Assembly (NCBI GenBank): GCA_026874595.1
Contig: CM049315.1
Location: 76,829,901 to 76,893,900 of the forward strand
Source of the DNA: Sipunculus nudus
Taxonomy: Eukaryota; Annelida; Sipuncula; Golfingiida; Sipunculidae
DNA length: 64,000 nucleotides
Direction of reading: 5' to 3'
Shown here: piece by piece, positions 43,201 through 54,534 of the stretch
How positions within the stretch are numbered: position 1 is the stretch's first letter
Layout: every line of letters starts with the position of its first letter
Notes under the pieces: generated by a model
Database searches by the model: none
Told to the model about the DNA's origin: nothing
What the model saw: the letters and a program-made list of their open reading frames with translations, nothing else
Program-made: the position numbers and the translations under genes

Positions 43201-44543
43201 AAAAATAAACAAATACCTATAATAAGGGGAAGCTGTACATTCTTCACCAGTATGTTATCAATGCACAGTAATTGCTTCCATGAGATGAACCCAAACTAAG
43301 AGCAGAGATACGGATAATGATGATTATGATGTGATCATGAAGAAGATAATGATGATATTTAAATGATGAATAGGTTCACAAGTTCATGGGTTGTAGATAT
43401 ACATGTATATGATATGATGGATGCATATCAAATTATTTATCACATGTGTTGTTACAAGCACGTATCAAGTTTGTTTTCAATGATTGATGCCATGTTAACC
43501 AAAGCATGGGGATGGGCATTTTCCTATCAAGTTTGACATTGGCCTTGACCTTGATGCATGGTTTGTACCTTTACTGACCCCAGGAGGAACACTGAATCAA
43601 TGAGCATTCAGATGTTAGCTTGAAGTTGTCACAATTAAATGTCACTTTGTTGCAAATACATACCGCATCATGGACAGTACTGGTGTTTTTCAATAAAACC
43701 TGACCTTGACCTTGATGCATGATATGAATCTTTCCTGGCCTTTAAACTATCACCAAAAGATTTAGCAATCTAAATTTAGATGGAAATGACCCTTTGAATG
43801 AGCTTCTATTTTACGTTTCTGCAAAACACATGCTATATCATGACGGTTATTACTTTTTTCTTCAAAGTTTGACTCTGACCTTGACCTTTATGCATGGTAT
43901 GTACCTTTTATGACCTTAGAGGTACCGTACCACCAAATGCATGGGCAATCCACAGTTAGTTAGAATTGACAACTTAAAATGCATTTCGATATGTCATTTT
44001 CATGCAAAAACCATGCCATCTCATGGCGATTGTTGCTTTTTCTCTTCCAAGTTTTACCTTGACCTTACAGCATGATATATATCATTTTGACCTCGGACGT
44101 ATCAACAAAAGAATGGACAGCCTAATGTCGAATGGAAATAATACTTGAGATATGTTTCTATAACATTTGGTTGAAACAAATGCCATATCATAGCGATTTT
44201 GGCTTTTTATCTGTAAAATTTGACATTGACCTTGACCTGATACCGGAAGTGTACCATTTATGACCCCAGAAGTGTCACCAAATGAACGGGCATCCTAATG
44301 GTAGATGGAAATGACACCTTAAATGTGTTTCTATGTCATTTAGTTATGGAATTATGGTCACTTAAATATTTCACCCCTTATAATGGCGGCCATCTTGGAT
44401 TTGGGGTGAAAATGACACTTTGCCATGGGTAGAATCGGGTGGGGTTTTATTTGTGCACTAAGACAACATCAGTGAATCCATTTCAGGTGAGAAACCTTAG
44501 ATAACATTTTTGTCCAACCTCATTTGATAAAAACCGTTCATTG
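40201..44543. mobile_element. Fold-back-like element with tandem-repeat arms
   Basis: The left arm (40201-41790) and right arm (about 43500-44543) are inverted copies. The outer 250 bp match closely: GGTTGGACAAAAATGTTATC, TTTCTCACCTGAAAT, CACCCCAAATCC, AAGATGGCCGCCATTATAAG. Inward, each arm is an array of diverged units of about 172 bp, roughly eight on the left and five on the right. Each unit has AGAAACA…TTCATTTGGTGACACTTCTG…GGTCATAAA…AAGGTCAAGGTCAA…CGCCATGATAT. Long inverted arms made of internal tandem repeats are the hallmark of fold-back (FB/Galileo-like) transposons. No transposase is recognisable in the 1.7-kb centre and no clean target duplication is seen, so the mobile nature is inference. 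An inverted duplication of a dispersed repeat is the alternative. Confidence 0.6.
41791..43499. other. Central region of the fold-back
   Basis: It contains a smaller inverted pair: 42090-42185 (minus) against 43110-43195, sharing TCAGGGTTACACAACAAGCA, GCACCT and GTGCAACTGTAGGGG or close variants. It also holds a ~50-bp tandem duplication (42788-42888, TTTTGTGTTGGTGG…GAAGAAC…GTAGAAG). Minus-strand open frames at 42020-42271, 42272-42478 and 42357-42677 have no domain I recognise. They could be debris of a transposase or captured sequence, and I assign no function. A T(10)G(12) run lies at about 42917-42940. Confidence 0.5.
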
Positions 44544-45255
44544 ACTAGACTATAACCCTCTACAAATGTTCAACAAAACATTTTTCGCCTGTCACGCTTT
44601 TTTCAGGAGGCGACCTGTAATCCCCACTGAACCCCATTTCCATTGTTCTATTATATCGCTTGTAAAGAAATTTTACTCTGTCAAAAGGAAGTCAAGATTT
44701 TAAATTCAAGCGCGGAACACATATTCACATGAATCTTTAATAGGGAGCACTTTTCCGTTGAGTGGACACAAAGAGCTGAGACCCTTTACACGATCACTGT
44801 TTATACGTTTACAAGTATGTTGATTTTTATACATTCAGAAGTATCTTTCCATGATAACCATGGTTATAATAGTTCGGCCGATTTATGGGGGTTGTGTGAA
44901 AAAGATTTTTTCAAAAGGAAGCCCCGGTGGGGGGGGGGGGGGGGGGGGAGGGGGGAGGGAATTGCGCGCACTTCTAATGGTCCTCAGTCTCTTGGGGACT
45001 TTGAAACCCCCGCCAGCTCCACTAATCAGTCGTTTGTTCATACGTGCACGTTTCATGCAAAACGTTGTCATGGTTCAGAAACACGGTTCACCAGGCGAGT
45101 GGCAGAACAACTGCATACGAATGGGCGGCTTCTACTCGGGGACAAAGGAATAGCCCCTTATAATTATTCCTTTGTGGAACTGTGATTATGGCACTTAAGA
45201 AGGAAACATATTATGGTGATTCCGATTACCTCCAGAAATGTAATGGATTACTAAT
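44544..45255 (+). repeat. Direct repeat X, right copy
   Basis: Diverged copy of 39160-40200 in the same orientation, clearest from 44580. Its central G-run (about 44931-44950) stands where the left copy carries the expanded G-rich array. The open frames here, including a poly-Gly one, are by-products. Confidence 0.7.
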
Positions 45256-46554
45256 GCAGTTTTACTTTACCCCTCTAAATCTGTATATTACATTTTGCGT
45301 TCATTTACTGAAAGACAATGATACGAACCATGGCTGAAGTGGTTTCTTGGCTAAATGCTTTCATCGAAAAATGTCAACCTGCTTTCTTTTATCTGAGAGA
45401 GTTGTCAATTTTGCATCAGACCTGATTATTCCATGACAATTTACAGTACTTAAATCAAAAATTTTATACTAATTGAATATATTTTTCTGGGCCAATTTTT
45501 TCACATTGGCAGCTATATGTTTCGCGTAAAAGAGCTTCACCGACATATGCATGTGTATACAAATAACACATGTGTCTGTTAACATGCCTTAGACTATACC
45601 CTCAACTGACTACACTGAATAAACATCGTGTTTCACGATGTCGGCTGAGCTTCAACTAATACAAAGCATCTTTCATATAATTTCACGGTAGAATGCTTCT
45701 TTATACCATCGTTATATCTACTATACTTCCAAAGCAATGAAGCTGTCGGACCTATGTTGCTTATCGGAAAAAAACTTCTCACTTAAAAATTCGTACACCC
45801 TATATATGCCTCACGTCTCTTTCCAAAATTATTGTTTGTGTGATTTCTGGAATAGAATAATTTTCTTTTTGAGGGTGATCCTGGAAAATTCTGGCAGAAG
45901 TAATCTTTTTATCATATGATTGAAACACATGACAAAGTTCCTGCAAAAACCTTAGAATTTAAATATGCGTTGTTTAGTTCCTATCGGCTCATTACAAAAA
46001 TATTCATCAGATAGAGCCGTGGATTTTCCACGGGAGCAGCTAGTTATAACTATAATACACAAATACATGATTTATTTTTCAATTTCTTAAATGTATATGG
46101 GATCAATAAAAATTCGATTAAAGTAAACATGTAAAAAAGAACGTGTACCAGGCGTGTGTGGCAACCCCCCCCCCCCCCCCCTCCTCCGGGGGGTAGTCGG
46201 CCGAGTCTTTATGGTAACAGTTTATTCTTTGCTTAGGCTGCTTCCCTCCCCTCTTTCTATCCCAATCGTCGCGTCCTCGACATAAATATACGTCATGTTA
46301 TTGGACACGGAAACCAGTGTAGTCTTTACAGTACTGAACTAGTTTTGAAAAAAAGTGGAATTCTTTGAAAAGAATTGCTTTTTGAGAAAGGAAAAATTAT
46401 CCCCCCTCCGGTGTACTGTGGCTGATCTCGAAGAATGTTTACTAGACTTGAGGTCTCTATCTTCACATTCATAGTGTTTAAATACACTTTTGCTCAAAGA
46501 AAATTCACTTTTCATGGTTCAGATATCATTTCTACCTTTGGGAAGCATTGAAAA
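45256..46554. other. Unassigned A+T-rich DNA
   Basis: A C-run (about 46166-46181) is the only simple feature. No gene is supported. Confidence 0.4.
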
Positions 46555-47195
46555 CACTGCAAGAAAAGTGTTATTTTTGGGTGGGTATTTTATTCAGGGG
46601 GATTCAAAATGAGTGACTAAATCATTGCATAATAAATTGAATATGTGGTTAATTTATGCCTGCCATGCATGCACTATACGTAGGCCTATTAGCTGTGATA
46701 ACTGAATCTAATACCAAGCATAGACATATCATTAAAATATGAATTTTAATACAAAAAAAAAACTGGACAGTTTGTCATTAAAGGATAACAGAGATTTAAA
46801 AAAAAAAGAAAACATGAACACTCATGCTAAGATATTACATTTTTAATACATGAAAGATAAAAAAATATTAATATCTGTGAGAATCAAAAAATTTCCCTGC
46901 AAAGTGTTATTTTTGAGGGGTTGTTTTGTTACGGGGGTTTAAAAAAAAATGACTGACTAAATCATAGCATAATAATTTGAATATGTGATTAGTTTATGGC
47001 TGCCCGGCTGTTTACATATAAGTTGTTATTACTGAATATAATATTAGGCATAGGCCTATCATTAAAACATTATTTTGAATAAATAAAAAAATACTGGACA
47101 GTTTGTCATTTAAGGATAATAGTTTTTTAAAGAAAAAATGAACACTCATGCCAGCATATTGCATTTTTTTAATACATAAAACAATATAAATATTA
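46555..47195 (+). repeat. ~340-bp direct tandem duplication
   Basis: Copy 1 (46555-46870) and copy 2 (46895-47195) share TGCAA…AAGTGTTATTTTTG, GACTAAATCAT…GCATAATAA, CTGGACAGTTTGTCATT, AAGGATAA and GAACACTCATGC in the same order. Divergence is considerable. Confidence 0.8.
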
Positions 47196-47444
47196 TTGTT
47201 TTGAGTAACTTTCATATTTTACAAAAAAAAAACGGCTGTTTAAGTTAATAGAACAGACGTTAATGGATTTAAACCAAGTGACATAATGGCCCTGGTTGTG
47301 ATTGCATGCCATGCTCACTCGTTTTCAACTTCAACAACAATTTGACACCTGATTGAACAGTGCGCCAAAAAAAGAGAAAACAACTTGTGCTTAATTATCT
47401 TAACCGGTGAAAAGTTTACATTTTCATTCAGCCAGCGGCCAGCT

Positions 47445-47790
47445 CGGGGGAAATCCATTGAGCCAGGAATCACGTCAACTTATACGCAACTAGCAAATGT
47501 ATACATGACAATTGACGGTGTCGCAGCTGGAATAAAAGTGCTGGAATTCACGATTAGTGTGGTGAACTATTATTTTCGGAAGACTACTCTTGTATATAAA
47601 GATGTTTTCAACAAACAGGCGCGCGATCGTGCTTGTGAAGCGGATAATTCTCCGGAATTCGGACTTGTGAAAAAAGTTATCTTGCACCGCTATGCGTTGG
47701 AGTTCATTACCTTGTTCTTTTATTACTGATATATCGCCCATACTCAGTATGTTGACAGTTTCTAGGCCATTTTAGTGCTGGAAACGAGTG
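47445..47790 (+). repeat. Outer inverted-repeat arm, right
   Basis: Inverted match to 38527-38890. A 114-codon open frame (47385-47729) covers it. The other arm is interrupted by stops in the equivalent frame, so I do not regard the frame as a gene, although this arm could be the less decayed of two old coding fragments. Confidence 0.75.
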
Positions 47791-48031
47791 CCTGTGATAT
47801 AGACCTACCTTAAAGCAGGACCGTGAGGGTCGGTGTTGTTCTCAAAGTGGTGAGTGGGGACAGGCCAGGACCCCACTAAAATTGATGTCGGCAAGATGTT
47901 CCCAGTCTCTGTCAATACACTAACACTTACGGATATTGTTCATAATACATTTCAGTTGTGAAAAAAAAAATAGTTATCTGATGATAGGAACATTTTAATA
48001 TGTTTTGCTGTTATAATCAGCTTTGTAAATG

Positions 48032-48072
<41 letters not shown>

Positions 48073-49014
48073 TAAAGTTTACCTGTACATAATATATATA
48101 TGTTGCCGTTATATATATAGTTCAGGGAGTCTGCCTTCACAGCAGTGCTGCCACCTGTAGCTAATTTATCTTATTAATTATAGGCAATCAGTGCTGCCAC
48201 CTACCAGTTATTAATTAATTAAGTTTAACCCTTAAAAAGCCTGTGTCAGTTATCCATTGGTCAAACTTGGTCAAGTGACATGGCAACTGTGCTGACCAGG
48301 CTACTTGGCAACTCTGTGTATTTTCCATTCTGTCTGTGATTCTCTGATAGAGAAGGCTATGATAACAGCTCGTTGCAGTTTTAAGACAGATTCCTGGCAC
48401 AGTGTAAGTTATTTCATTTAATTTATTTTACTTCATTTATCTCTCAAATATTCATTAGTTTACTCTTGAAGTGTCTCTTTCCATTAATGATATTGTAACA
48501 ATTGTCTGTTTAAAAATTACTATAGCCTAAAAGGTTTATTGTTATAATGGGTCAAAACCATGTGCCTTCATGTAAGACTTGAAGGAACGTTACTGTTATA
48601 TTTAGTTGGAGAGAACAGGATGTAAACCTTTACACGCATTGCGAAATGTATTAATGTGCGCGCATCGTTATACACATTTATTTATTTGTGTCATTATTTT
48701 TGCATTTTGTGTTTCTTGGCGTGTGTGTCATTCCTACGTATCACAAATAGTTATGCAGACAAGCGTTTATGCCCCCGCCAGGAAAGTATGGGGTTCATGC
48801 CTTTTCGACCTCGTGGTTGTGTGTGTGTGTGTGTGTGTTATATAGCTTTCGTATAGTACACATTTTCAGGAAGACGTATTCTCGCTTAAAATATGGTTAT
48901 GTTATATATTAGCCCCCGGAGAGCATACACCTCTATCAACGCCTTGAACCTCATCACGGTCTGCCTTATTACGTCATCACGGTGATGTCAACGTCCATTT
49001 TGATCACTATGACC
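47791..49014. other. Unassigned DNA with microsatellites
   Basis: (TA)n at about 48035-48068; two copies of CAGTGCTGCCACCT (about 48141 and 48190); (TG)n at about 48819-48838. No gene is supported. Confidence 0.5.
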
Positions 49015-49160
49015 TTGAAATCTCCTTGGCTGAGGTTTGAACTCACGACCTCCCGGCTTTGAGCCCTTTGCTCTAAACCTGAGCCACAGAAGCCGGTCTC
49101 CCATTTGTGTGGTTGTTAGTGTGTAATATATGCCTTGTTGTAATAATAAAAAAAAACACT
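49015..49160 (+). mobile_element. SINE family 2, copy 1
   Basis: The unit ends in TGCCTTGTTGTAATAATAAA plus an A-run. Its body, read on the minus strand, holds tRNA-like boxes: TGTGGCTCAGGTTTAGAGC (box A-like) and GAGTTCAAACCTC (box B-like). A second copy is at 54535-54860. The A-tail on the plus strand and tRNA boxes on the minus strand mean that the transcript orientation is uncertain. Confidence 0.55.
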
Positions 49161-49189
49161 TATGGTTCCACCACTAATATAATAACCCA

Positions 49190-49464
49190 ACATCATAAAA
49201 CTACCTCGTTTTATGCCGACAATGCACTTTGGAATGACTTGCCCCTCAATATTAAATGTACCGTCAACTGAAAATATCCTACAAAGTTATCGCGTTCTTA
49301 TTCCCTTAATCGCCCCGGGCTATCTTAGATGTTTTTTATTATGGATGACGGTAACTAATCTCTCTGTTACTTTGCTTGTTAGTCCCTTATCGCTTTCACT
49401 TCATCGGCACAACCAGATTATTTTAAATGTACAAGACTTAACCAGAGATTTTCAATCAATTTAA
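49190..49464 (+). pseudogene. LINE reverse transcriptase 3' end remnant
   Basis: The frame from 49215 reads ADNALWNDLPLNIKCTVN and then a stop. ALWN-LP--I is the well-known last conserved block of CR1/Jockey-type LINE polyproteins. Beyond the stop, weakly similar residues continue to about 49323. The rest of the ORF is missing, as expected for a 5'-truncated copy, and an AAAT-rich stretch at 49706-49722 may be its tail. Confidence 0.55.
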
Positions 49465-49597
49465 TCTATTAATCATGTTAAATACATTGGAAGTATTGCT
49501 TATTTACTCTGGAAATTTAGAATTTAAATCATTGTTGAAAATGAATATATTTTTTTAAAAGTTTAGTTCTCAGTTTTCATTTTCACATTCACAATTT

Positions 49598-49636
49598 TCG
49601 AATAAACGGTGTTCGAATAAATGATGCTCTGCTGTA
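49598..49636 (-). mobile_element. Terminal repeat of a Tigger/pogo-like element
   Basis: The minus strand reads, after TA, CAGCAGAGCATCATTTATTC and then GAACACCGTTTATTCGAA. This has the form of a Tigger-type terminal repeat with its internal repetition of TTATTCGAA. I could not find the partner end. Confidence 0.45.
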
Positions 49637-51239
49637 TTATATAGTAATTGTATTTGTATAACAGAAGTATTCTCATGGTATTAGCTACCCTGAAAAATGT
49701 TTTAATAAATAAATAAATAATGTCATCTGCCTAAAAACCGCTGACCTTTATGACAAAGGCACTCAAGGCATTCCTTGAGCCGCAGCAATGAAGAATGATT
49801 TGAGAAAAACACCAGCAAATAGCAGCTCTGATTATCAAACCGTCATACTTATAAGATCCTGCTATAATAAGATATATCATCTCGATTGTACGGAACACAC
49901 TCTACAAAGGTTACAAAAATAAATAAATACATATCCAGAGATAATTTGGATAAGAAAAGTGAAGTGGGGTAAAATGCTTGCCTCCCTTTCCGTTGTTAGA
50001 CTGACTAATATATACATATTAGAAAATTTCAATGTCTTTCTGAATGAAATAACTCTATGTGTATAAAGCAAAATAATCACTTTCTGAAGGATGGTGTGTT
50101 TTTATAAATTATACAATTGAGAAAACGAAGCCATTATCTCTTATCTTAATTTATTAGGTTTTCAATATAAGACATGCCCCGGACGTGTAGAGTTTTATAC
50201 CGGATGCAGGAAGCTTAAAATGTCAGAGAACTACGTACGGAGCTCGCTTTGTACAATAACATACGGATCAATATTTTATACATTGACAAAGAACAGGAAA
50301 AGGTCACGTACCCCATGATAATAGTCATGAAAATAATGCTTAATATTTCAGAGTAATGATGCGTTTCTTATTGAACATTCACCCACACAGGTAAAAATCA
50401 TCAAGTCAAAACCGCTTATAACATGAAAAAAAAGGACAAATTCAATAAGGCTTGTGAAAATTAAAGGTCTGACCTCAAATAAGTAGAATTGATATGCCGA
50501 ATGGAATAATTGAGATTACTGACATGTAACCGTTTGAATGTAATATAATGTTTCATTTCAGGAAACTTTGACATTAAGGTTGTACACGTATGCTTATAAA
50601 GCCAAGTTTTGTTTCAAATATTCCCCACAATGTAATACATACTGCATTCTATATGCAAGATTCAAAGGCATTTTTGTCGTAATGCCCTACGTTTTGGAAA
50701 TACTGTTTCAACGACTCCAAGAACTCTTTACAAAGCTGAAAAATACAGATGTGATGGTTTAAAGGGGCCAACAATAGATATTTATTCCAATATCTGATCT
50801 CGGTTCTGAAGATAATCCATAAAAAAGTTATAAAAATAAGCCAGAAAACGCTGATCCAACCCGCATATAGGCTGTGGGTTTTGTTTATGTCCACGTGTTT
50901 ATAACATGAAATGATACAAACACTTTCAACTAGGACATCTGGCGGCAATTCAGACGAACCAAAATTTTCCAAATGGCGTTTTACAACTAGTTCCCTTTCA
51001 GTCCCCACACACGTGCGACCTTCCCTCTCAGGTTACATGTTTTTTTTCTGTATCTGAACATTGGCGTATTCACTAGTAGTTTGTAATTAACAAGATGATA
51101 CATCTGCCATACAGGCGTTACCAGAAATTTTCTTAAACAAATAACCCGGAGTTCATTAATTTGTACGTATAACTCATTTAAATTACACAGACAGAACAGG
51201 TGAATAACTTACCCGAAATTCTTACTTTAATTATATGTT
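49637..51239. other. Unassigned A+T-rich DNA
   Basis: Includes a short AAAT run (49706-49722) and a 119-codon minus-strand frame (50649-51008) without recognisable content. No gene is supported. Confidence 0.35.
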
Positions 51240-51720
51240 AGGAATGAACCTATAAATTGACTTGAAATTCGGTAAGTTTATTGATTATGGATAGCTTTTT
51301 CAAAAGTCCAAGACTGTAGGTGACATATTTCTATTTATTTTTACATATTTAAACGGTGTTTTGTATTCGAAAATTAAATTACGGCTGACCGGCTGTTCAC
51401 AATGAACTCATCTGAACAGACATAGAAATTTCGAACTTGTCATTGTTAGAGGTCCTGGTAAATTTTGCTTGGAAATTTGAAATCAGATCAGGGTGACTTA
51501 TAAACTGCAATCTTTGCATGTATCTTATGTGCGCTGAGCAGACTACGGGTTATTGTCTTGAATTCTTACAGCTAAAATTACATGGATTGTTATGAAATTT
51601 GGTATGTTTTTTTAATCATGAATAGCCGTGTCAGCTATATAAGATTGGTGGAGCCATCTTCATTTATTTATTTTTACGCATTTATATTCTATTTTCAAAT
51701 TCAAAATAAAACTGGCCAAA
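51240..51720 (+). repeat. Two diverged ~300-bp modules
   Basis: TTGAAATTCGGTAAGTTTAT…ATGGATAGC…TTTCTATTTATTTTTACATA is echoed about 310 bp later by ATGAAATTTGGTATGTTTTT…ATGAATAGC…TTCATTTATTTATTTTTACGCA. Confidence 0.5.
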
Positions 51721-52439
51721 CAAAAAATTCTTTACATTTTAATGCAGAAATAGAAAGAAATGTCTCTATAAAAGCATTAATAGTAGAAGAAAATATGTCC
51801 TTCACAGTTACTGAAGACACCATTGCAAAAGAGTGACTAACAGCGGTTTAAGGCCTTGGATTCATGATTACTATATAAGATATGGTTAAAATAAATGTAC
51901 ATATTGAATTGCAGTCCATGATGTCATGGTCATGCTTGGCAGCTGTGCGTCATGACCAATAGGTCATTTCTGTAAGGGATGGGTCCAAGAAGCGGCGTCA
52001 ATTTATCTGCATGGGTGGAGGGATTGCCTCGCAGGCGTAGGAGGTTAATCAAAGTTGGAAAACTTTTTTTGTAAACATATATATAGTATTTTTTTATGAT
52101 ATTTTGAAGATTTTAGAATAAAATTTACTGAAAGACATTGTTTATAACTGTTTTTTATATGTGCTATATTTCTTACTATTGCTGAGTGGAAATCGCTAGT
52201 GGTGTAAAAATATGCACTTATGAGGAAAATGAAATATAAACTCGGATAAACACGGACATGCACTAGTTTAACATTCCACAGAGCTATTATGGATATTCCT
52301 TTCATACCTTTAGTACGCTGGTATGCTGCTCGATTAATACCATCAGGGTCTCTTATGAAACTTGAGCACTTGGTCAAGATCTTTTCAAATTTTTGTAATT
52401 TAGAGTGGCCTTATTTATGTGCTGTTTGGCAATAATAGC
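51721..52439. other. Unassigned DNA
   Basis: A word GCGTCATGACC near 51946 recalls the end of the modular repeat at 53533. A 110-codon minus-strand frame (52045-52377) has no recognisable domain. Confidence 0.3.
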
Positions 52440-53560
52440 TCAGCTGACTGTAAGTCATCTGAGCTTGAGCAATCACTCTTTTGTCGTCGTCCGTCCGGTC
52501 GTCCGGCCGTCCGGCCATCTGTCCGTTAACCGGGCACAAATCGTAACAACTGGACCTAGAATCTTCTTACTTGACATCCAGAGAGGTCCTTGAAAAATCT
52601 CCTTAAAACCTGAAATTAGGTCTCTGTTACCCATATTCTTCGAACTATGGGGCTCCGAAGTACCCCTCCCCCCCCCCCCAGAATAATGGAAAATTTTACA
52701 CAAAAGCTCAAGTATCTGAAAAAATAATGCATTGATCACCATGATTTTTTGCATGGAAATTGATCATGGAGTGTTTCATCAGTTTCTCCAGACTAGTGGC
52801 GATACCTGTATTTTTTTCTCTCTTTTTTGAGACCTTTAAAGATACGGTTATCTGTTAACAGGGTATAAATTGTAACTGCTGGACCTAAAATCTTCCATCT
52901 TAACATCCATTGATCACCATAATTATTTGCATGGATATTGATCAAGGAGTGTTTCATCAGTTTCTACTCACTGCTGGTGCCACCTGTATTTTTTTTATTT
53001 GTTACCAAATTTTCCCCCTTTTTTAGACCGTTAAAGATGCGGTCATCTGTTAACTGGGCACAAATCATATTGACTAGACCTATAATCTTTCAATTAGACA
53101 TCCTGGAAGGTCCATGAAAAGTCTCCAAGGAAACCTGAAATTAGGTCTCTGTTACCCTTATCAATTTAGCTATTGCGCTCAAATGTGCCCTCAAACAATT
53201 AAAAGTTTAAAACAAAAGCAGGGCACAAATCATAACCATTGGACCTAAAATCTTCTAATTTGAAATCCAGGGAGGTCTCCTTGCAAAATTGAAATTATAG
53301 GTGTCTATAACTCATATTTTTCAATTTGCGGCATGTTTGAGCAACCCAGAAATAATGCAAAATACACAAAAATTGCGAGATTCCTCAGGAATGGGTGAAC
53401 AGAATTTCCTAAATTTGGTGTGCTTATGCGTCTTAATGAACTTAGGCTAACTTACATGAATGATGGTGCCACCTCCATTATCTTAATTAGTTTCCTATGC
53501 AAGGACATATTGTCAACATGTCAGTTGGCTGAGCGTCATGACCCATGGGTCACTTGTTTA
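52440..53560 (+). repeat. Modular dispersed repeat, ~1.1 kb
   Basis: It begins with a GTCCGTCCGGTCGTCCGGCC run (about 52490-52520). It then repeats modules: GGGCACAAATCGTAACAACT…GGACCTA-AATCTT…GACATCC (52533, 52860, 53048, 53220), CTGAAATTAGGTCTCTGTTA (52611, 53137) and ATTGATCACCAT…GTGTTTCATCAGTTTCT (52733, 52912). It ends GCGTCATGACCCATGGGTCA. No open frame of interest. It is probably a non-autonomous element grown by internal duplication. Confidence 0.65.
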
Positions 53561-54534
53561 TGGCTCCTTTACTGTTTCAGTTTGATGTTGTTGTACACAT
53601 TCTAAAATAATATGAAACATACTGTGAATTACATTAATATGCAAAATACCTTTTACTAGGAAAAACTGCTTCAAGCTAGAATTTGGTTAAAATTTCAAGT
53701 CTGTTATATCTACGATATTGCACTGTGTATGAATAACATCGATTATTGTGTGTTGATCAATTACATATTCGTTTTCATATACATATATGTACTTGTATGA
53801 TACTCTTAAATCATACATGGGGAAATAAAGATTATCATCATCATCATCATCATGAATATTATACTCTAAATAGCAGAGAATGATTACATTGAACATCCCC
53901 TGCTTGATATAAAGTGGGAAGATCTATACCCCCCCCCCCCCCACCTGCCAGGTCCAATGCCAATCGACGACACTGACACGTAAACGCGGATGAATAAAAC
54001 CGTACGTTATGAATGACGTTGTAATATATTTAGCCTTCTGAATTGCAGGTGATTCAAACCCTGTTGCAACCCTTACAAGGGTGTGTGTAATTTTCAACAA
54101 AACGAATGGTCATGCTCTTGATGTGTCATTTATCTTATTTAACAGGTATTAATATACACGTGTGTAAATGTGAAAACATGCTTCAGCGGTTTGCCAAATA
54201 TGCATCGAGCAAGTTTATTATACTGAAAACAATATGGAAAAAACTGGTAATATACCAGAGCATGCCAGAAGTTTTTGAGCAGATCCCCCAATCAGCTGAA
54301 CAATTTTCTTACAACTCGATACTTAACTGTTAATACAAAAGTTACAAGAGTATATATGTATAGGAATTTTTAAGTAGGCTTGATAGACCAAATGATTAAA
54401 GGTCAGTCCAAGGAAATTTGATTTTTTACTCGATGATTTATTAGTACATAACACAAGTGCCACAGAAAAAGAAGGAAGCGCCGAACACTGCGAAAATAAT
54501 TATTAATTAATTATTAGTCCGGTAATTAACCAGG
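53561..54534. other. Unassigned A+T-rich DNA
   Basis: (ATC)n at about 53834-53855 and a C-run at 53931-53942. No gene is supported. Confidence 0.4.

Noticed and set aside
44883-45185. Poly-Gly or poly-Pro frames
   Set aside because: They read through a G-run inside repeat X and have no other content.
47385-47729. 114-codon protein gene
   Set aside because: The region is one arm of an inverted repeat, and the other arm has stops in the same frame. No domain is recognised.
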